This document shows positions 8,452-17,506 of a stretch of 64,000 bases of DNA, piece after piece. The DNA lies in NCBI RefSeq assembly GCF_005937885.2, contig NZ_CP042176.1, forward strand, positions 5,265,501 to 5,329,500, given 5' to 3'. This DNA is from Bradyrhizobium sp. KBS0727 (GTDB lineage Bacteria; Pseudomonadota; Alphaproteobacteria; Rhizobiales; Xanthobacteraceae). The first letter of the stretch is position 1, and each line of letters begins with the position of its first letter. A program made the translations under genes and the position numbers. The notes beneath the pieces were generated by a model. The model saw only the letters and a program-made list of their open reading frames with translations. It was not told the DNA's origin and searched no databases.

Positions 8452-9333
8452 TCAGCCGATGCGGATCCGATAGCCGAGGCTCCGGGTGGCTGATGGCGCG
8501 ATGTGCATCAGCCCGGGCTTGTCGGTGAATTCGCCGTCGAAATCCACCGGGCTGGCAAAGCCGTGCCACGGCTCGATACAGAGAAACGGCACACCGCCGG
8601 GCTTCGACCAGATTCCGAGTTCGCGAAAGCCATCCCACGACATTTCGATCGACGGTCCGCGGTCGGCTGCAAAGCGAACCGAGCTGCTCGCGGGGTGATC
8701 AAGGATGATGGCATCGTCATCGAACAGCTTTTCCGAAAGCGGCAGCGTGTTGCCGCCAATGGGCGTCGGCTCCGGCGTTGCCAGCATCAGTCCCCTTTGG
8801 AGACGCCGGATCGGCACGGTCTCGTCGTGGGAGAAGGTGAGCGTGTAGGTTTCCTTCGCGAGTCCGGGCAGCAACGGCCAGTTAAACGCCGGATGCCCGC
8901 CGATCGAGGCCGGCAGCATCTCGTTTCCGGTGTTGGTGACTTTAAGACCCACGTGAAGGTCGGAGCCTTTCGCCGTATAGGTAACTTCCAGCCGAAACGC
9001 GAACGGGTAACGGGAACGGGTTGCGGGATTGTCGGTCAGAACCAGCGCGCAGGAATCCGGCTGACGCTCGAGCCATTCAAAGCGGTGATCGCGCGCCACA
9101 CCATGCTGTGTCATCGGGTAGGTCTTGCCGCGATGATGCAGCTCGTCGTTCTTCAGGCGGCCGATGATCGGAAACAGCAAGGGAGAATGCCGCGGCCACG
9201 CCTCGCCGGCCTGCCACAGCAATTCCTGCCCTTCGGCATTCCGCAGCGAGCACAGTTCGGCGCCATCGGTCTTGATGGTCGCGGCAATCCCGTTACTGCG
9301 AAGCGTATGGCGGTCGTCGGTTATGCTGTCCAT
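8452..9333 (-). CDS. Aldose 1-epimerase family protein (LacX-like)
   Basis: A 293-residue cytoplasmic protein of the galactose mutarotase fold, close in look to the LacX/YeaD-like branch. Visible features are AELCSLRNAEGQELLWQ near the N-terminus, HGVARDHRFEW, and SIGGHPAFNWPL, which carry the histidines usual for aldose epimerases. These enzymes interconvert sugar anomers. It stands alone, so the sugar is unknown. Confidence 0.8.
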   Translation of the reverse strand: MDSITDDRHTLRSNGIAATIKTDGAELCSLRNAEGQELLWQAGEAWPRHSPLLFPIIGRLKNDELHHRGKTYPMTQHGVARDHRFEWLERQPDSCALVLTDNPATRSRYPFAFRLEVTYTAKGSDLHVGLKVTNTGNEMLPASIGGHPAFNWPLLPGLAKETYTLTFSHDETVPIRRLQRGLMLATPEPTPIGGNTLPLSEKLFDDDAIILDHPASSSVRFAADRGPSIEMSWDGFRELGIWSKPGGVPFLCIEPWHGFASPVDFDGEFTDKPGLMHIAPSATRSLGYRIRIG

Positions 9334-9505
9334 TCCTATCCCTCATAATTCATGGAGTTAACCACCGCAACAAGCGAGGTCCACGCATGGCGGCAGTGGA
9401 TGCCGGCCGTGAGGCCGGCGCATAACCAGCAGCGCGCTAAACGCTTGCATTCCCCGGATGTTGCGCGTTTCATCGGTCCAAACAATTCGAACCGGGGAAG
9501 CACCC

Positions 9506-10579
9506 ATGCCAGCCAGAATCATCGGTATGATTGGCACCCAACAGGAAGGCGTCGCGGTCCACCTGATCCAGGGCAAGATATCGCGCGAGTGGGTGCGCGA
9601 TTTCACCCGCCTGCACGAGCAGTGGAATTACGACTCCGTCCTCGTCGGCTATTACGCATCGGCGGCCGAAGGTTTTGCCATCGCGCTTTACGCGGCCGAC
9701 CACACCGAGCGGATCAAGTTCCTGATCGCGCACCGGCCGGGCTCAGTGGCGCCGGCGCTCGCGGCGCGGCAGGTTGCGACCTTCGACCAGCTCACACAGG
9801 GCCGGATGTCGCTGCATATCATCGCCGGCACCAGCGACAAGGATCAGGCCAGCGAAGGCGACTTCCTGCCGAAGGACGACCGCTACCGCAGAGCCAGCGA
9901 ATATCTCGACGTGATGCGCCGGATCTGGACCAGCGACAGCCCCCTCAACCACCACGGCGAGTTCTACCGGGTCGAGGGCGCGTTCTCCGATATCAAGCCG
10001 TATCAGCAGCCCTATCCGTCGCTGTTCTTCGGCGGCTCGTCAGAAGGCGCGCTGGAGATGGGCGCCAGGCATTGCGACGTGTTTGCGATCTTCGGCGAAC
10101 CGCTCGCCGAGACGCGCGAAAGGATGCAGGATTTCCGGCGGCGCGCGGCCGTGTTCGGCCGCAGGGTCGGCTTCAACATGTCGCTGCGCCCGATCATCGC
10201 GGACACCGAGGGTGCGGCGTGGGACAAGGCCAACAAGCTCCTGGCTGATGTCGAGGGCAAGACCGGGGCTGCGCCGCAACCGACCAACCATTCCGCCGAA
10301 CGCCTGCTCGGCTACGCCGCGCGCGGCGATGTGCATGACGAACGGCTGTGGATGGGGATTGCCCGCGCGACCGGCGCGCCCGGCAATACCTCTTGCCTGG
10401 TCGGCACGCCTGAACAGGTCTCGGCCGCAGTGCTGGAATATTACCGGCTCGGCATCCATTCGTTCCTGCTGCGCGGTTTTGAAAATCCGCACGACACGGT
10501 CGCGATCGGCCGCGAATTGATTCCGCGGATCAAGGCCGGCGCGATCGAGATCGACCGGCTCGCCGAAGCCGCCGAGTAA
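9506..10579 (+). CDS. LLM-class flavin-dependent oxidoreductase (SsuD-like)
   Basis: A 357-residue F420/FMN-dependent luciferase-like monooxygenase. The family pattern is seen in AAEGFAIALYAADHTERIKFLIAHRPG, HIIAGTSDKDQ and FFGGSSEGALEMGARHCDVF, similar to alkanesulfonate monooxygenase SsuD. The start MPARIIG at 9506 follows GGGGAAG at good spacing; an upstream ATG at 9458 adds 16 unconserved residues. No flavin reductase or sulfonate transporter lies nearby, and the substrate is unknown. The quinone-oxidoreductase-like gene at 10624 follows in the same direction. Confidence 0.85.
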   Translation: MPARIIGMIGTQQEGVAVHLIQGKISREWVRDFTRLHEQWNYDSVLVGYYASAAEGFAIALYAADHTERIKFLIAHRPGSVAPALAARQVATFDQLTQGRMSLHIIAGTSDKDQASEGDFLPKDDRYRRASEYLDVMRRIWTSDSPLNHHGEFYRVEGAFSDIKPYQQPYPSLFFGGSSEGALEMGARHCDVFAIFGEPLAETRERMQDFRRRAAVFGRRVGFNMSLRPIIADTEGAAWDKANKLLADVEGKTGAAPQPTNHSAERLLGYAARGDVHDERLWMGIARATGAPGNTSCLVGTPEQVSAAVLEYYRLGIHSFLLRGFENPHDTVAIGRELIPRIKAGAIEIDRLAEAAE

Positions 10580-10623
10580 AGAAGCTGCAACCCGGAGGGA
10601 AATGACGATATGGATCAAGTTGC

Positions 10624-11601
10624 ATGAGAGCTGTTGTTGTCGAGAATTACGATTCGATTGATGGAATTTCGATCAAGGAGAGAGAGTTGCCGGACGTTGC
10701 CGCCGGCGAAGTCCGCGTCAGGATCGGCGCCGCGGCGGTAGGCTTTGTCGACGGGTTGAAGGTGCAGGGTCTCTACCAGACCAAGGATCCGCTGCCGTTC
10801 GTGCCGGGAACGGAGTTCGCCGGCACGGTCGATTGCGTGGCCGACAACGTCGCTCAATTCAAGCCGGGCATGCCCGTGATCGGCATGACGCGTTCCGGCG
10901 CGCTCGCCGAATATATTTCGGTGCCGTCGATGGCGCTGAAGCATCTGCCGGCGCAGGTTCCCTTCGAGGCCGGGGCCTCGTTCCAAGCCAACTATCTCAC
11001 CGGGCTCTATGCGCTTGAAGCGCGTGCGCAGCTTCGCGCGGGCGAAACGCTGCTGGTGCTCGGCGCCGCCGGCGGCGTCGGCATCGCGGCGGTTCAGATC
11101 GGCAAGCTAATGGGCGCGCGCGTGATCGCGGCGGCATCGACGCCGGAGAAGCGCGCATTCGCGGCTCAATACGGCGCGGATGAAACCATCGACTACACCC
11201 AGGCCGACTGGCGCGACACGCTCAAGACGCTGACCGGCGGCCACGGGCCTGATGTGATCTACGATCCCGTCGGCGGCGAAGTGTCGCTGCAGGCGTTCCG
11301 CTCGATCGCCTGGCGCGGCCGGCATCTGGTGGTCGGGTTCGCCTCCGGCACCATTCCGGCGCTTGCCTTCAACCTTCCGCTGCTCAAGGGCGGCGCCCTG
11401 CTCGGCGTCGATCTCGCGCAAATCCAGAAGCGCGAGCCGGAGACGCATACGCGCCTGATCGCGCAACTGTTCGACTGGCTCTCATCCGGCAAATTACAGC
11501 CGGTGGTCGGCAAGGTCGTGCCGTTCGAGAATTTTCGCGAAGCGTTCAAGACCATGCAGTCGCGATCGGCGTTGGGCAAGATGATCATCAAATTCTCCTG
11601 A
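10624..11601 (+). CDS. Quinone oxidoreductase-like MDR family NADPH oxidoreductase
   Basis: A 325-residue zinc-free medium-chain dehydrogenase/reductase of the quinone oxidoreductase type: N-terminal GroES-like domain (VPGTEFAGTVDCVA), then a Rossmann domain with VLGAAGGVGIAAVQIGK and DVIYDPVGG. No structural zinc cysteine cluster is present. It reduces quinones or enones with NADPH. The ATG is the only usable start, because an in-frame stop lies just upstream (10603-10605). The good ribosome binding site GGAGGG at 10594 is 25 bases away and better placed for a 5-codon frame ending at this ATG (see findings). Confidence 0.85.
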   Translation: MRAVVVENYDSIDGISIKERELPDVAAGEVRVRIGAAAVGFVDGLKVQGLYQTKDPLPFVPGTEFAGTVDCVADNVAQFKPGMPVIGMTRSGALAEYISVPSMALKHLPAQVPFEAGASFQANYLTGLYALEARAQLRAGETLLVLGAAGGVGIAAVQIGKLMGARVIAAASTPEKRAFAAQYGADETIDYTQADWRDTLKTLTGGHGPDVIYDPVGGEVSLQAFRSIAWRGRHLVVGFASGTIPALAFNLPLLKGGALLGVDLAQIQKREPETHTRLIAQLFDWLSSGKLQPVVGKVVPFENFREAFKTMQSRSALGKMIIKFS

Positions 11602-11672
11602 ACCCACGCCATCCAGCCATCAACGACAGCCGCGGCGACCACGCCTGCGGCGTCGAACCAGGACAAGGACGA

Positions 11673-12260
11673 ATGCCCAAGGAAGACACTGGCAACCCGA
11701 CAGGGCGCCGCCACATGCATACGCGCACGATCGAATGCAACGGCTACCTGCGCGACGACGGGCTGTGGGAAGTCGAGGCGCGCTTGCGGGATACAAAACC
11801 GTTTTCGCAGAGTGCCAGCCGCTACCGCGAGGAACTCAAGCCGGGCGATCCCGTCCACGACATCGCCCTGCGACTGGCGATCGACGACAGCATGACGATT
11901 CACGAGGCGCAGGCGACCATGCGTGGGACACCTTATCCGACCTGCATCGAGGTCGAGCCGATACTCCAACGATTGATCGGTGAGCGCATCGGCAGCGGAT
12001 GGCGCAAAGTGGTTCAGAGCAAGCTCGGCCGGCTCGAGAGCTGCACGCATCTGTCGGAACTGCTCGGCCCCGCCGTGACCACGCTGTTTCAGACCATGTC
12101 ACATGGCAGAAATCCGGAAGGCCGCGATTCGCTGGAGAACCAGCGCGCCCGTACCGAGCGGCCGTTCTTCGTCGGCGGCTGTCATTCCTGGCGCACCGAC
12201 GGGCCCATCGTCGCCGACATGTTCCCGCAATTCGCCACCGAGCCGGCCGCGCGGGATTAG
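11673..12260 (+). CDS. DUF2889 domain protein
   Basis: A 195-residue cytoplasmic protein matching DUF2889: RTIECNGYLRDDGLWEVEARL near the N-terminus, the HDIALRLAIDDSMTIHEAQA core and a cysteine/histidine C-terminal part (CTHLSELL, GGCHSW). DUF2889 has no known function, though it recurs beside aromatic and CoA-linked catabolic genes. The start at 11673 is uncertain; MHTRTIEC at 11715 is an alternative. It stands downstream of the MDR oxidoreductase, gap 71 bp. Confidence 0.7.
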   Translation: MPKEDTGNPTGRRHMHTRTIECNGYLRDDGLWEVEARLRDTKPFSQSASRYREELKPGDPVHDIALRLAIDDSMTIHEAQATMRGTPYPTCIEVEPILQRLIGERIGSGWRKVVQSKLGRLESCTHLSELLGPAVTTLFQTMSHGRNPEGRDSLENQRARTERPFFVGGCHSWRTDGPIVADMFPQFATEPAARD

Positions 12261-12434
12261 CTGTCAGCTCTCGCGCACCTGATACCGAATTTGGCCGCGG
12301 TCGCCGACACCAGTACGATGAACGCGCCAGCCGGTCCGCCGATCTGATACCGGCCGCCTCCCGGCGCCGAGACTAAAAGCCGCCGATGACGGCGGCATGG
12401 TGTACCGAAAATGCGATGGTTCCGCGTTTTTCAC

Positions 12435-12448
12435 TTGATCCAGATCAA
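12435..12448. promoter_or_regulatory. FixK/FNR-type box (anaerobox)
   Basis: TTGATCCAGATCAA is a perfect TTGAT-N4-ATCAA palindrome, the consensus for FNR/FixK activators that respond to low oxygen. A possible -10 box TGATAC lies at 12473-12478, placing the site centre about 43 bp before a start near 12485, as expected for a class II activator site. The next gene on the + strand starts at 12528. Confidence 0.7.
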
Positions 12449-12527
12449 ATCCGCGGGTCATCTCGGCGCACATGATACCCTCGGGTTGAATCCGTCACGG
12501 ACCCGCCTGCCGCCGTAAAGTCAGCCG

Positions 12528-12683
12528 ATGCAAAAATTCGCGCTCAAGATGCTGCTGACGAGCCTCACCGTCGGGCGAAGCTCGTCGCGGCGGATCGGGG
12601 GCGCGCAAGTCGTAACGGCCTTTCTGACACTTGTTTTGCTCGCGACCGTCGGGCTGTACATCTGGGCACATGGCGGCAATTGA
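12528..12683 (+). CDS. 51-residue single-pass membrane protein under a FixK box
   Basis: Begins MQKFALKMLLTSL and ends IWAHGGN before TGA at 12681-12683. The first half is basic (RSSSRR); residues about 28-46 form one strong transmembrane helix (VVTAFLTLVLLATVGLYIW). It lies 80 bp downstream of an exact FixK/FNR box with a plausible -10 element, so expression under microaerobic conditions is likely (inference). There is no strong Shine-Dalgarno just before the ATG; TAAAG lies 11-15 bases upstream. Small single-span proteins of this kind can belong to respiratory complexes, but no family is recognised. Confidence 0.5.
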   Translation: MQKFALKMLLTSLTVGRSSSRRIGGAQVVTAFLTLVLLATVGLYIWAHGGN

Positions 12684-12726
12684 CAAAGTTTTCGCAAGGA
12701 CTTGGCTTCGGCAACCGGGAGTGGTG

Positions 12727-13131
12727 ATGCGCCCGATCGTCCAGTTACTCGCATTCGCGATCCAGTTTGCCCTGGCGGCAGCAGCATCCGCCGGCCCGGC
12801 GTTCGAGACCAAGGCGGTTTGCCGAACGGCAATCGCTGTCCTCATGGACCGCGACCCCAAACTGCTCCAGGCAACCGACGCGCCTGACGGCGGCGTGGTC
12901 GTGACCTATGCCCGCCCGTTCGACAATTTCGTCTTTGCCTATCGATGCCGGATCGAGGGCGATCGCGTTGTATGGGCGGACGAGCCCGGACGCTGGCGCG
13001 ACCGCGCCAAGGACGCCAAGGTGTCGTTCGAGGTCGCCGGTACCGGCGACCGACTTCGCATCGTCGTCAGCCGCGCCAACGGCCCGACCCTGCAGCAACT
13101 GTTCGATCGCGAGCTGAATGAAGTGCATTAG
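12727..13131 (+). CDS. Secreted hypothetical protein
   Basis: A 134-residue protein with a Sec signal peptide (MRPIVQLLAFAIQFALAAAASA, residues 1-22) and a mature domain with two cysteines (VCRTAI, YRCRIEG), probably disulfide-bonded. The ATG at 12727 follows GGGAGTGGTG and gives a clean signal peptide; longer readings put unconserved residues in front. It lies 43 bp downstream of the FixK-box membrane protein in the same direction and may share its transcript. Family not recognised. Confidence 0.6.
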   Translation: MRPIVQLLAFAIQFALAAAASAGPAFETKAVCRTAIAVLMDRDPKLLQATDAPDGGVVVTYARPFDNFVFAYRCRIEGDRVVWADEPGRWRDRAKDAKVSFEVAGTGDRLRIVVSRANGPTLQQLFDRELNEVH

Positions 13132-13152
13132 AATGTCGCGATGGTTGCACGA

Positions 13153-14346
13153 TCAACCCACGTGCTCGATGGCGCGGATCGCGCCGCGCAGTTCGGCCAG
13201 TCCCCGCAGCCTGCCGATCGCGGTATAGCCGGGGTTGGTCCGCTTGGTCTCGGCGAGATCGTCCAGCATGCGGTGGCCGTGATCCGGCCGGAACACGATC
13301 CGGTCGCGCGCGGAACGCTTGCTGTTTTCGGTCAGCAGCGCCTTGAGCACCGCGATCATGTCGACATCGCCGTCAAGATGATCGGACTCATAGAACGACA
13401 GGCCGTCCTGCTCCCGCTTGGTCGCCCGCAGATGGGCAAAGCCGATCCGGGGCGCAAAGCGCTTCGCCATCGCAGGCAGGTCGTTTTCCGCGCGCACGCC
13501 GAGCGAGCCGGTGCAGAAGCAGATGCCGTTGGCCCTGGACGGAACGGCGTCGAACAGCGCCTGATAGTCTTCCGCCGACGAGGCGATGCGCGGCAGGCCG
13601 AACAGCGGGCGCGGCGGATCGTCCGGATGCAGCGTCAGCGTCACGCCGAGCTGCTCCGCCACCGGCGTCACGCGTGCGAGGAATTCGCTCAGATGCCGGC
13701 GCAACACCGCTGAGTCGATGCCGCGGTACTGCTCCAGCCGGTCGCGAAACTGCGGAATGGTCAGGGGATCGGTGGTCGATCCCGGCAGCGCGCTGGCAAT
13801 ATTGGTCACGAGGCGGTCGATGTCGGCTTGCGTCATGCCGGCATGGATCTGCCTGGCACGCTGCTGCGCGGCCTCGGAATATTCGGAGGCCGCTTCCGGC
13901 CGCTGCAGGATATGGAGATCGAACGCCGCGAAGCGGTCCTGGTCGAAGCGCATGGCGCGGGCGCCGTTCGGCAATTCCCATTCGAGATCGGTGCGGCACC
14001 AGTCGACCACGGGCATGAAATTGTAGCAGATGAGCCTGATGCCGGCCGCGGCCACCGCCTCGAGGCTGGCGATCCAGGCCTCGATCGAGCGCGTCGCCTT
14101 ACCGCCGAGCCGCTTGACGTCGTCGGGCACCGGAATCGATTCCACCACCGACCATGTCAGCGGCGAGCGGCCGGGCTGGCCGTTCTCGATCAGGTTCTTG
14201 CGCGCTTCGACGGCCGATCGCGTCCAGGCTTCGCCGATCGGCACCTGGTGCAGCGCCGTCACCACATCGGTGGCGCCGGCCTGGCGGATATCGTCGAGCG
14301 ACACCGGATCATCCGGCCCATACCACCGCCATCCCTGCAACATCAT
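13153..14346 (-). CDS. uxuA: D-mannonate dehydratase UxuA
   Basis: A 397-residue enzyme that converts D-mannonate to 2-keto-3-deoxygluconate. It has the usual UxuA length and landmarks: MLQGWRWYGPDDPVSL at the start, LICYNFMPVVDW, TLHPDDPPRPLFGLPRI, GICFCTGSLG and FRPDHGHRMLDD, which carry the metal-binding histidine, cysteine and aspartate residues of the TIM barrel. It is the last gene of the operon regulator-TRAP-dehydrogenase-uxuA, 28 bp after the dehydrogenase. Confidence 0.95.
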   Translation of the reverse strand: MMLQGWRWYGPDDPVSLDDIRQAGATDVVTALHQVPIGEAWTRSAVEARKNLIENGQPGRSPLTWSVVESIPVPDDVKRLGGKATRSIEAWIASLEAVAAAGIRLICYNFMPVVDWCRTDLEWELPNGARAMRFDQDRFAAFDLHILQRPEAASEYSEAAQQRARQIHAGMTQADIDRLVTNIASALPGSTTDPLTIPQFRDRLEQYRGIDSAVLRRHLSEFLARVTPVAEQLGVTLTLHPDDPPRPLFGLPRIASSAEDYQALFDAVPSRANGICFCTGSLGVRAENDLPAMAKRFAPRIGFAHLRATKREQDGLSFYESDHLDGDVDMIAVLKALLTENSKRSARDRIVFRPDHGHRMLDDLAETKRTNPGYTAIGRLRGLAELRGAIRAIEHVG

Positions 14347-14374
14347 GCGGAGTCTCCTGAACGTATGTCGCCCA

Positions 14375-15424
14375 TCATTGCGCGGTCAGCACGACCTTGA
14401 CGCTCTGCGAGCGGTCGAGCGCGAGGCGGACCGCGTCGGGCGCCACCGACAACGGACGTTCGGCCGTCACCAGCGCCAGCACGTCGACGCTGCCGTCGGC
14501 GATCAGCTCGACCGCGGTGAAGAATTCGCTTCCGAAACGGAATGAGCCGCGGAGGTCGATCTCCTTGGCCATCACGGCGTTGGCCGGCACCGGGATCTGC
14601 CCGCCCGGCAGATTGCCGACCTGAACCACGATGCCGCCGCGCCTGACGACGCCGATCGCGCTGGCGAGGCCGGCCGCCGTGCCCGATACTTCGAACGCCA
14701 CATCGAACGGCTGCGCCGCGGCCTGCGCCTTCAAGGCCTCGTCACCGCCCGAGATATCGACGACATGGTTGGCGCCGAGTCGCGTGGCAAACGCCAATGG
14801 CGCCGCCGCGATGTCGACGACGGTGACGTCGGCCATCCCCGCCCGCCGCGCCGCCAGCATGGTCAGCAGCCCGATCGGACCGGCGCCGAACAGCACCGCG
14901 CGTTTGCCGTTGACGTCACCGGCGCGCGCGACCGCATGCAGGCACACCGCCAGCGGCTCGGCCAGCGCCGCCGCCTGATACGGGACGTGGTCGGGAATCT
15001 TCACGCATTGCGCCGGGACGGCATCGAACACCGAGGCAAAACCGCCCTGCATGTGCGGGGTCTTCGAGGCCGAGCCCATGAAGAAGATGTTTTCGCAGAG
15101 GTTTGCCCGGTTCTCTCGGCATGGCTTGCAATGGCCGCACCAGCGCGACGGATTGACGGCAACCCTGTCGCCGACTTTCAGGCCCGGCGCGGGGCCTGCG
15201 ATCTCGACGACTTCGCCCGCGATCTCGTGGCCGAGCACGAGCGGCGAGGTCACGACGAAATCGCCGGTGCGGGCATGGCGGTAATAATGCATGTCCGAAC
15301 CGCAAATGCCGCCGGCGCCGAACCGGACGCGCACCATGCCGGACGCCAGCGGATCGAGCGGCCGTTCGACCATGCGCAGATCTTCCGGACCGAACAAGGT
15401 TGCGGCCAATGCCATCGATGTCAT
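14375..15424 (-). CDS. Zinc-dependent sugar-acid dehydrogenase (L-idonate/L-gulonate 5-dehydrogenase type)
   Basis: A 349-residue medium-chain alcohol dehydrogenase. Catalytic zinc region GICGSDMHYYRHARTGDF and GHEIAGEV; structural zinc cluster CGHCKPCRENRANLC; NAD(P) site FGAGPIGLLTM. It most resembles IdnD-type L-idonate 5-dehydrogenases. The start MTSMAL at 15424 overlaps the DctM stop by 4 bases (ATGA), so the two are translationally coupled. With UxuB and UxuA present but no uronate isomerase here, oxidation of L-gulonate to D-fructuronate is an attractive role (inference; see findings). Confidence 0.85.
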   Translation of the reverse strand: MTSMALAATLFGPEDLRMVERPLDPLASGMVRVRFGAGGICGSDMHYYRHARTGDFVVTSPLVLGHEIAGEVVEIAGPAPGLKVGDRVAVNPSRWCGHCKPCRENRANLCENIFFMGSASKTPHMQGGFASVFDAVPAQCVKIPDHVPYQAAALAEPLAVCLHAVARAGDVNGKRAVLFGAGPIGLLTMLAARRAGMADVTVVDIAAAPLAFATRLGANHVVDISGGDEALKAQAAAQPFDVAFEVSGTAAGLASAIGVVRRGGIVVQVGNLPGGQIPVPANAVMAKEIDLRGSFRFGSEFFTAVELIADGSVDVLALVTAERPLSVAPDAVRLALDRSQSVKVVLTAQ

Positions 15425-16827
15425 TTTGAAAGCCCCATATATTTCGGAAGCCAGAGCGTTAGCTCCGGGATGTAGGTGATCGCAATCAGCGCCAGCAACA
15501 GCGGCACCAGCCACGGCAGGATCGCCATCGTGGTACGCTCGACCGAGAGCTTCGCCACGCGCGCGAGCACGAACAGCACCATGCCGAGCGGCGGATGCAG
15601 CAACCCGATCATCAGGTTGAGCGTCATGATCAGGCCGAAATGGATCGGATCAATGCCCAATTTCAGAACGATCGGCAGCAGGATCGGCACCAGGATGGTG
15701 ATGGCGGCGATGGTGTCGATGAAGCAGCCGACGAACAGGATCAGGATATTCGCCAGCAGCAGGAACACCCATTTGTTGTGGGTGATCCCGAGTATCGTGT
15801 CCGTCAGGATCTGTGCCGCCTGCGAGACCGTCAGCAACCACGCAAAGATCGAGGCCGCGGTGACGATGAAGAGCACGGAGGCCGTGGTCTCGATGGTGTC
15901 GAACGTCGCCTTCGCCACCGTCTTGAGCGTCATCGAGCGATAACGCACCAGCCCGAGAAATAGCGACCAGATCACGGCGGCCACTGCGGCCTCGGTCGGC
16001 GTGAACCAGCCGAGCGTCATGCCGCCGATCAGGATGACCGGCGCCATCAGCGCCATCACGGCGGAGAAGTCGAAGTACCAGTCGAGCGCCAGCAGCACGG
16101 CGAGCCCGATGCCGACCGCCATGTTGGTCGAGAGGCCGGCGACGACCATCAGCCACACCACAAGCGGGAAGCCCAGCACGATGACGATCTCGAGGCCGGC
16201 CGATCCGATCTGCGCCCACGAGAACGGCGAGTCGCTGCCCCAGCCGTTCTTGTGGGCGAAATAGGCCACGGTCGCCATCATCAGCAAGGTCATGACCACG
16301 CCGGGAATGACGCCGCCGAGAAACAGCGCGCCGATCGAGACGTTCGCCATCATGCCGTAGATCACGAACGGCAGCGACGGCGGGATGATGGGGCCGAGCG
16401 TTGCGGACGCCGCCGTCACGCCGACGGAAAATTCCGTCGAGTAACCATGGTCCTTCATCGCCTTGATCTCGATGGTGCCTAGGCCGGCGGCATCCGCAAT
16501 CGCGGTGCCGGACATACCCGAGAAGATCACCGAGCCGATGATGTTGACGTGGCCGAGGCCGCCGCGCATCCAGCCCACGAGCGCGACCGCAAACTTGTAG
16601 ATGCGCCCGGTGACGCCGGCGATGTTCATCAGATTGCCGGCGAGAATGAAGAACGGCACCGCCAGCAACGGAAAACTCTCGACGCCGGCAATCATGCGCT
16701 GCGCCAAGGTCACGTCGGGCGTGATGCCGGTGACGAGGATATACAATAGCGAGGACGCGGCCATCGCCAGCGCGACGGGAAGGCCGAGCAGCATCAGGAT
16801 CAGAAATCCACCGAGGAGCAACAGCAT
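15421..16827 (-). CDS. dctM: TRAP transporter large permease DctM
   Basis: A 468-residue inner-membrane protein with 12 or more hydrophobic segments, beginning MLLLLGGFLILMLLGLPVA and containing PFFILAGNLMNIAGVTGRI, GSVIFSGMSGTAIADAAGLG, PPSLPFVIYG and FTPTEAAVAAV, all DctM hallmarks. It uses a cation gradient to move the solute delivered by the DctP encoded at 17507-18490. Overlaps the dehydrogenase by 4 bases and follows DctQ by 4 bases. Confidence 0.95.
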   Translation of the reverse strand: MLLLLGGFLILMLLGLPVALAMAASSLLYILVTGITPDVTLAQRMIAGVESFPLLAVPFFILAGNLMNIAGVTGRIYKFAVALVGWMRGGLGHVNIIGSVIFSGMSGTAIADAAGLGTIEIKAMKDHGYSTEFSVGVTAASATLGPIIPPSLPFVIYGMMANVSIGALFLGGVIPGVVMTLLMMATVAYFAHKNGWGSDSPFSWAQIGSAGLEIVIVLGFPLVVWLMVVAGLSTNMAVGIGLAVLLALDWYFDFSAVMALMAPVILIGGMTLGWFTPTEAAVAAVIWSLFLGLVRYRSMTLKTVAKATFDTIETTASVLFIVTAASIFAWLLTVSQAAQILTDTILGITHNKWVFLLLANILILFVGCFIDTIAAITILVPILLPIVLKLGIDPIHFGLIMTLNLMIGLLHPPLGMVLFVLARVAKLSVERTTMAILPWLVPLLLALIAITYIPELTLWLPKYMGLSK

Positions 16828-16831
16828 CGCC

Positions 16832-17410
16832 TTACCCTTCCGTTCCGTCGAATGCGCCGGGGCGTTCCAGGATCGAATAGCCCCGCTGCCAGTTCTCGAC
16901 CGCGATCTGGATCGAGCGGCCGAACATCAGCACGAAGCCGAGCAGCACGGCGTAATAGACGAAGCCCTTCTGGAACTTGATCGTCGTCATCCGTTCGTCG
17001 CCGATGATCTGGATGAACTGCCAGACCAGCGTGGCCGCGTAGCCGAAGAACGCGATCCGGATCAGGTCGATCACGGTCGAAAGCGCGCGCGCGGGCAGAC
17101 GCGGCAGATAGCGGAAAATCAGGTCCACCTGGATGTGCCGGGACAGCCGCACGCACATCGACGAACCGATGAATACCACCCCGATCAGGCAATAGGTCGC
17201 GATCTCCTCGGTCCAGGCGTAGCTGTCGTTGAGGACATAGCGGGTGAAGAACTGCAGGAAGACGCACAGCGCCATGATCCAGAAGATCGCCAGCGCCAGC
17301 CAGTCTTCCAGCGCGTATTGCCCGAGGTCGGCGCTGACCGGCGCTTCTTCCTCGAACGTGTGGGCGATCTCGTCCCCCGTGATCTGCTTGTGCACTTCAA
17401 CCATCGACAT
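16832..17410 (-). CDS. dctQ: TRAP transporter small permease DctQ
   Basis: A 192-residue membrane protein with four hydrophobic segments after a 40-residue cytoplasmic N-terminus. The YVLNDSYAWTEEIATYCLI segment (N-x-x-x-x-W-x-E-E pattern) is diagnostic for DctQ. The ATG at 17410 is preceded by GAAGAGGGGCAG, a good ribosome binding site; upstream readings are unconserved. It pairs with DctM. Confidence 0.92.
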   Translation of the reverse strand: MSMVEVHKQITGDEIAHTFEEEAPVSADLGQYALEDWLALAIFWIMALCVFLQFFTRYVLNDSYAWTEEIATYCLIGVVFIGSSMCVRLSRHIQVDLIFRYLPRLPARALSTVIDLIRIAFFGYAATLVWQFIQIIGDERMTTIKFQKGFVYYAVLLGFVLMFGRSIQIAVENWQRGYSILERPGAFDGTEG

Positions 17411-17506
17411 CTGCCCCTCTTCTGGCGTCGAAAATCCGCGAGCCTCGACCGGGCTAACGCCGTGCCGCCGCAGGGACGCGGCCGGCACGGACGAAGGTCC
17501 GACCGT

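Noticed and set aside
9458-9505. Earlier start for the LLM-class oxidoreductase
   Set aside because: The added 16 residues are unlike the family and the better ribosome binding site (GGGGAAG) serves the ATG at 9506.
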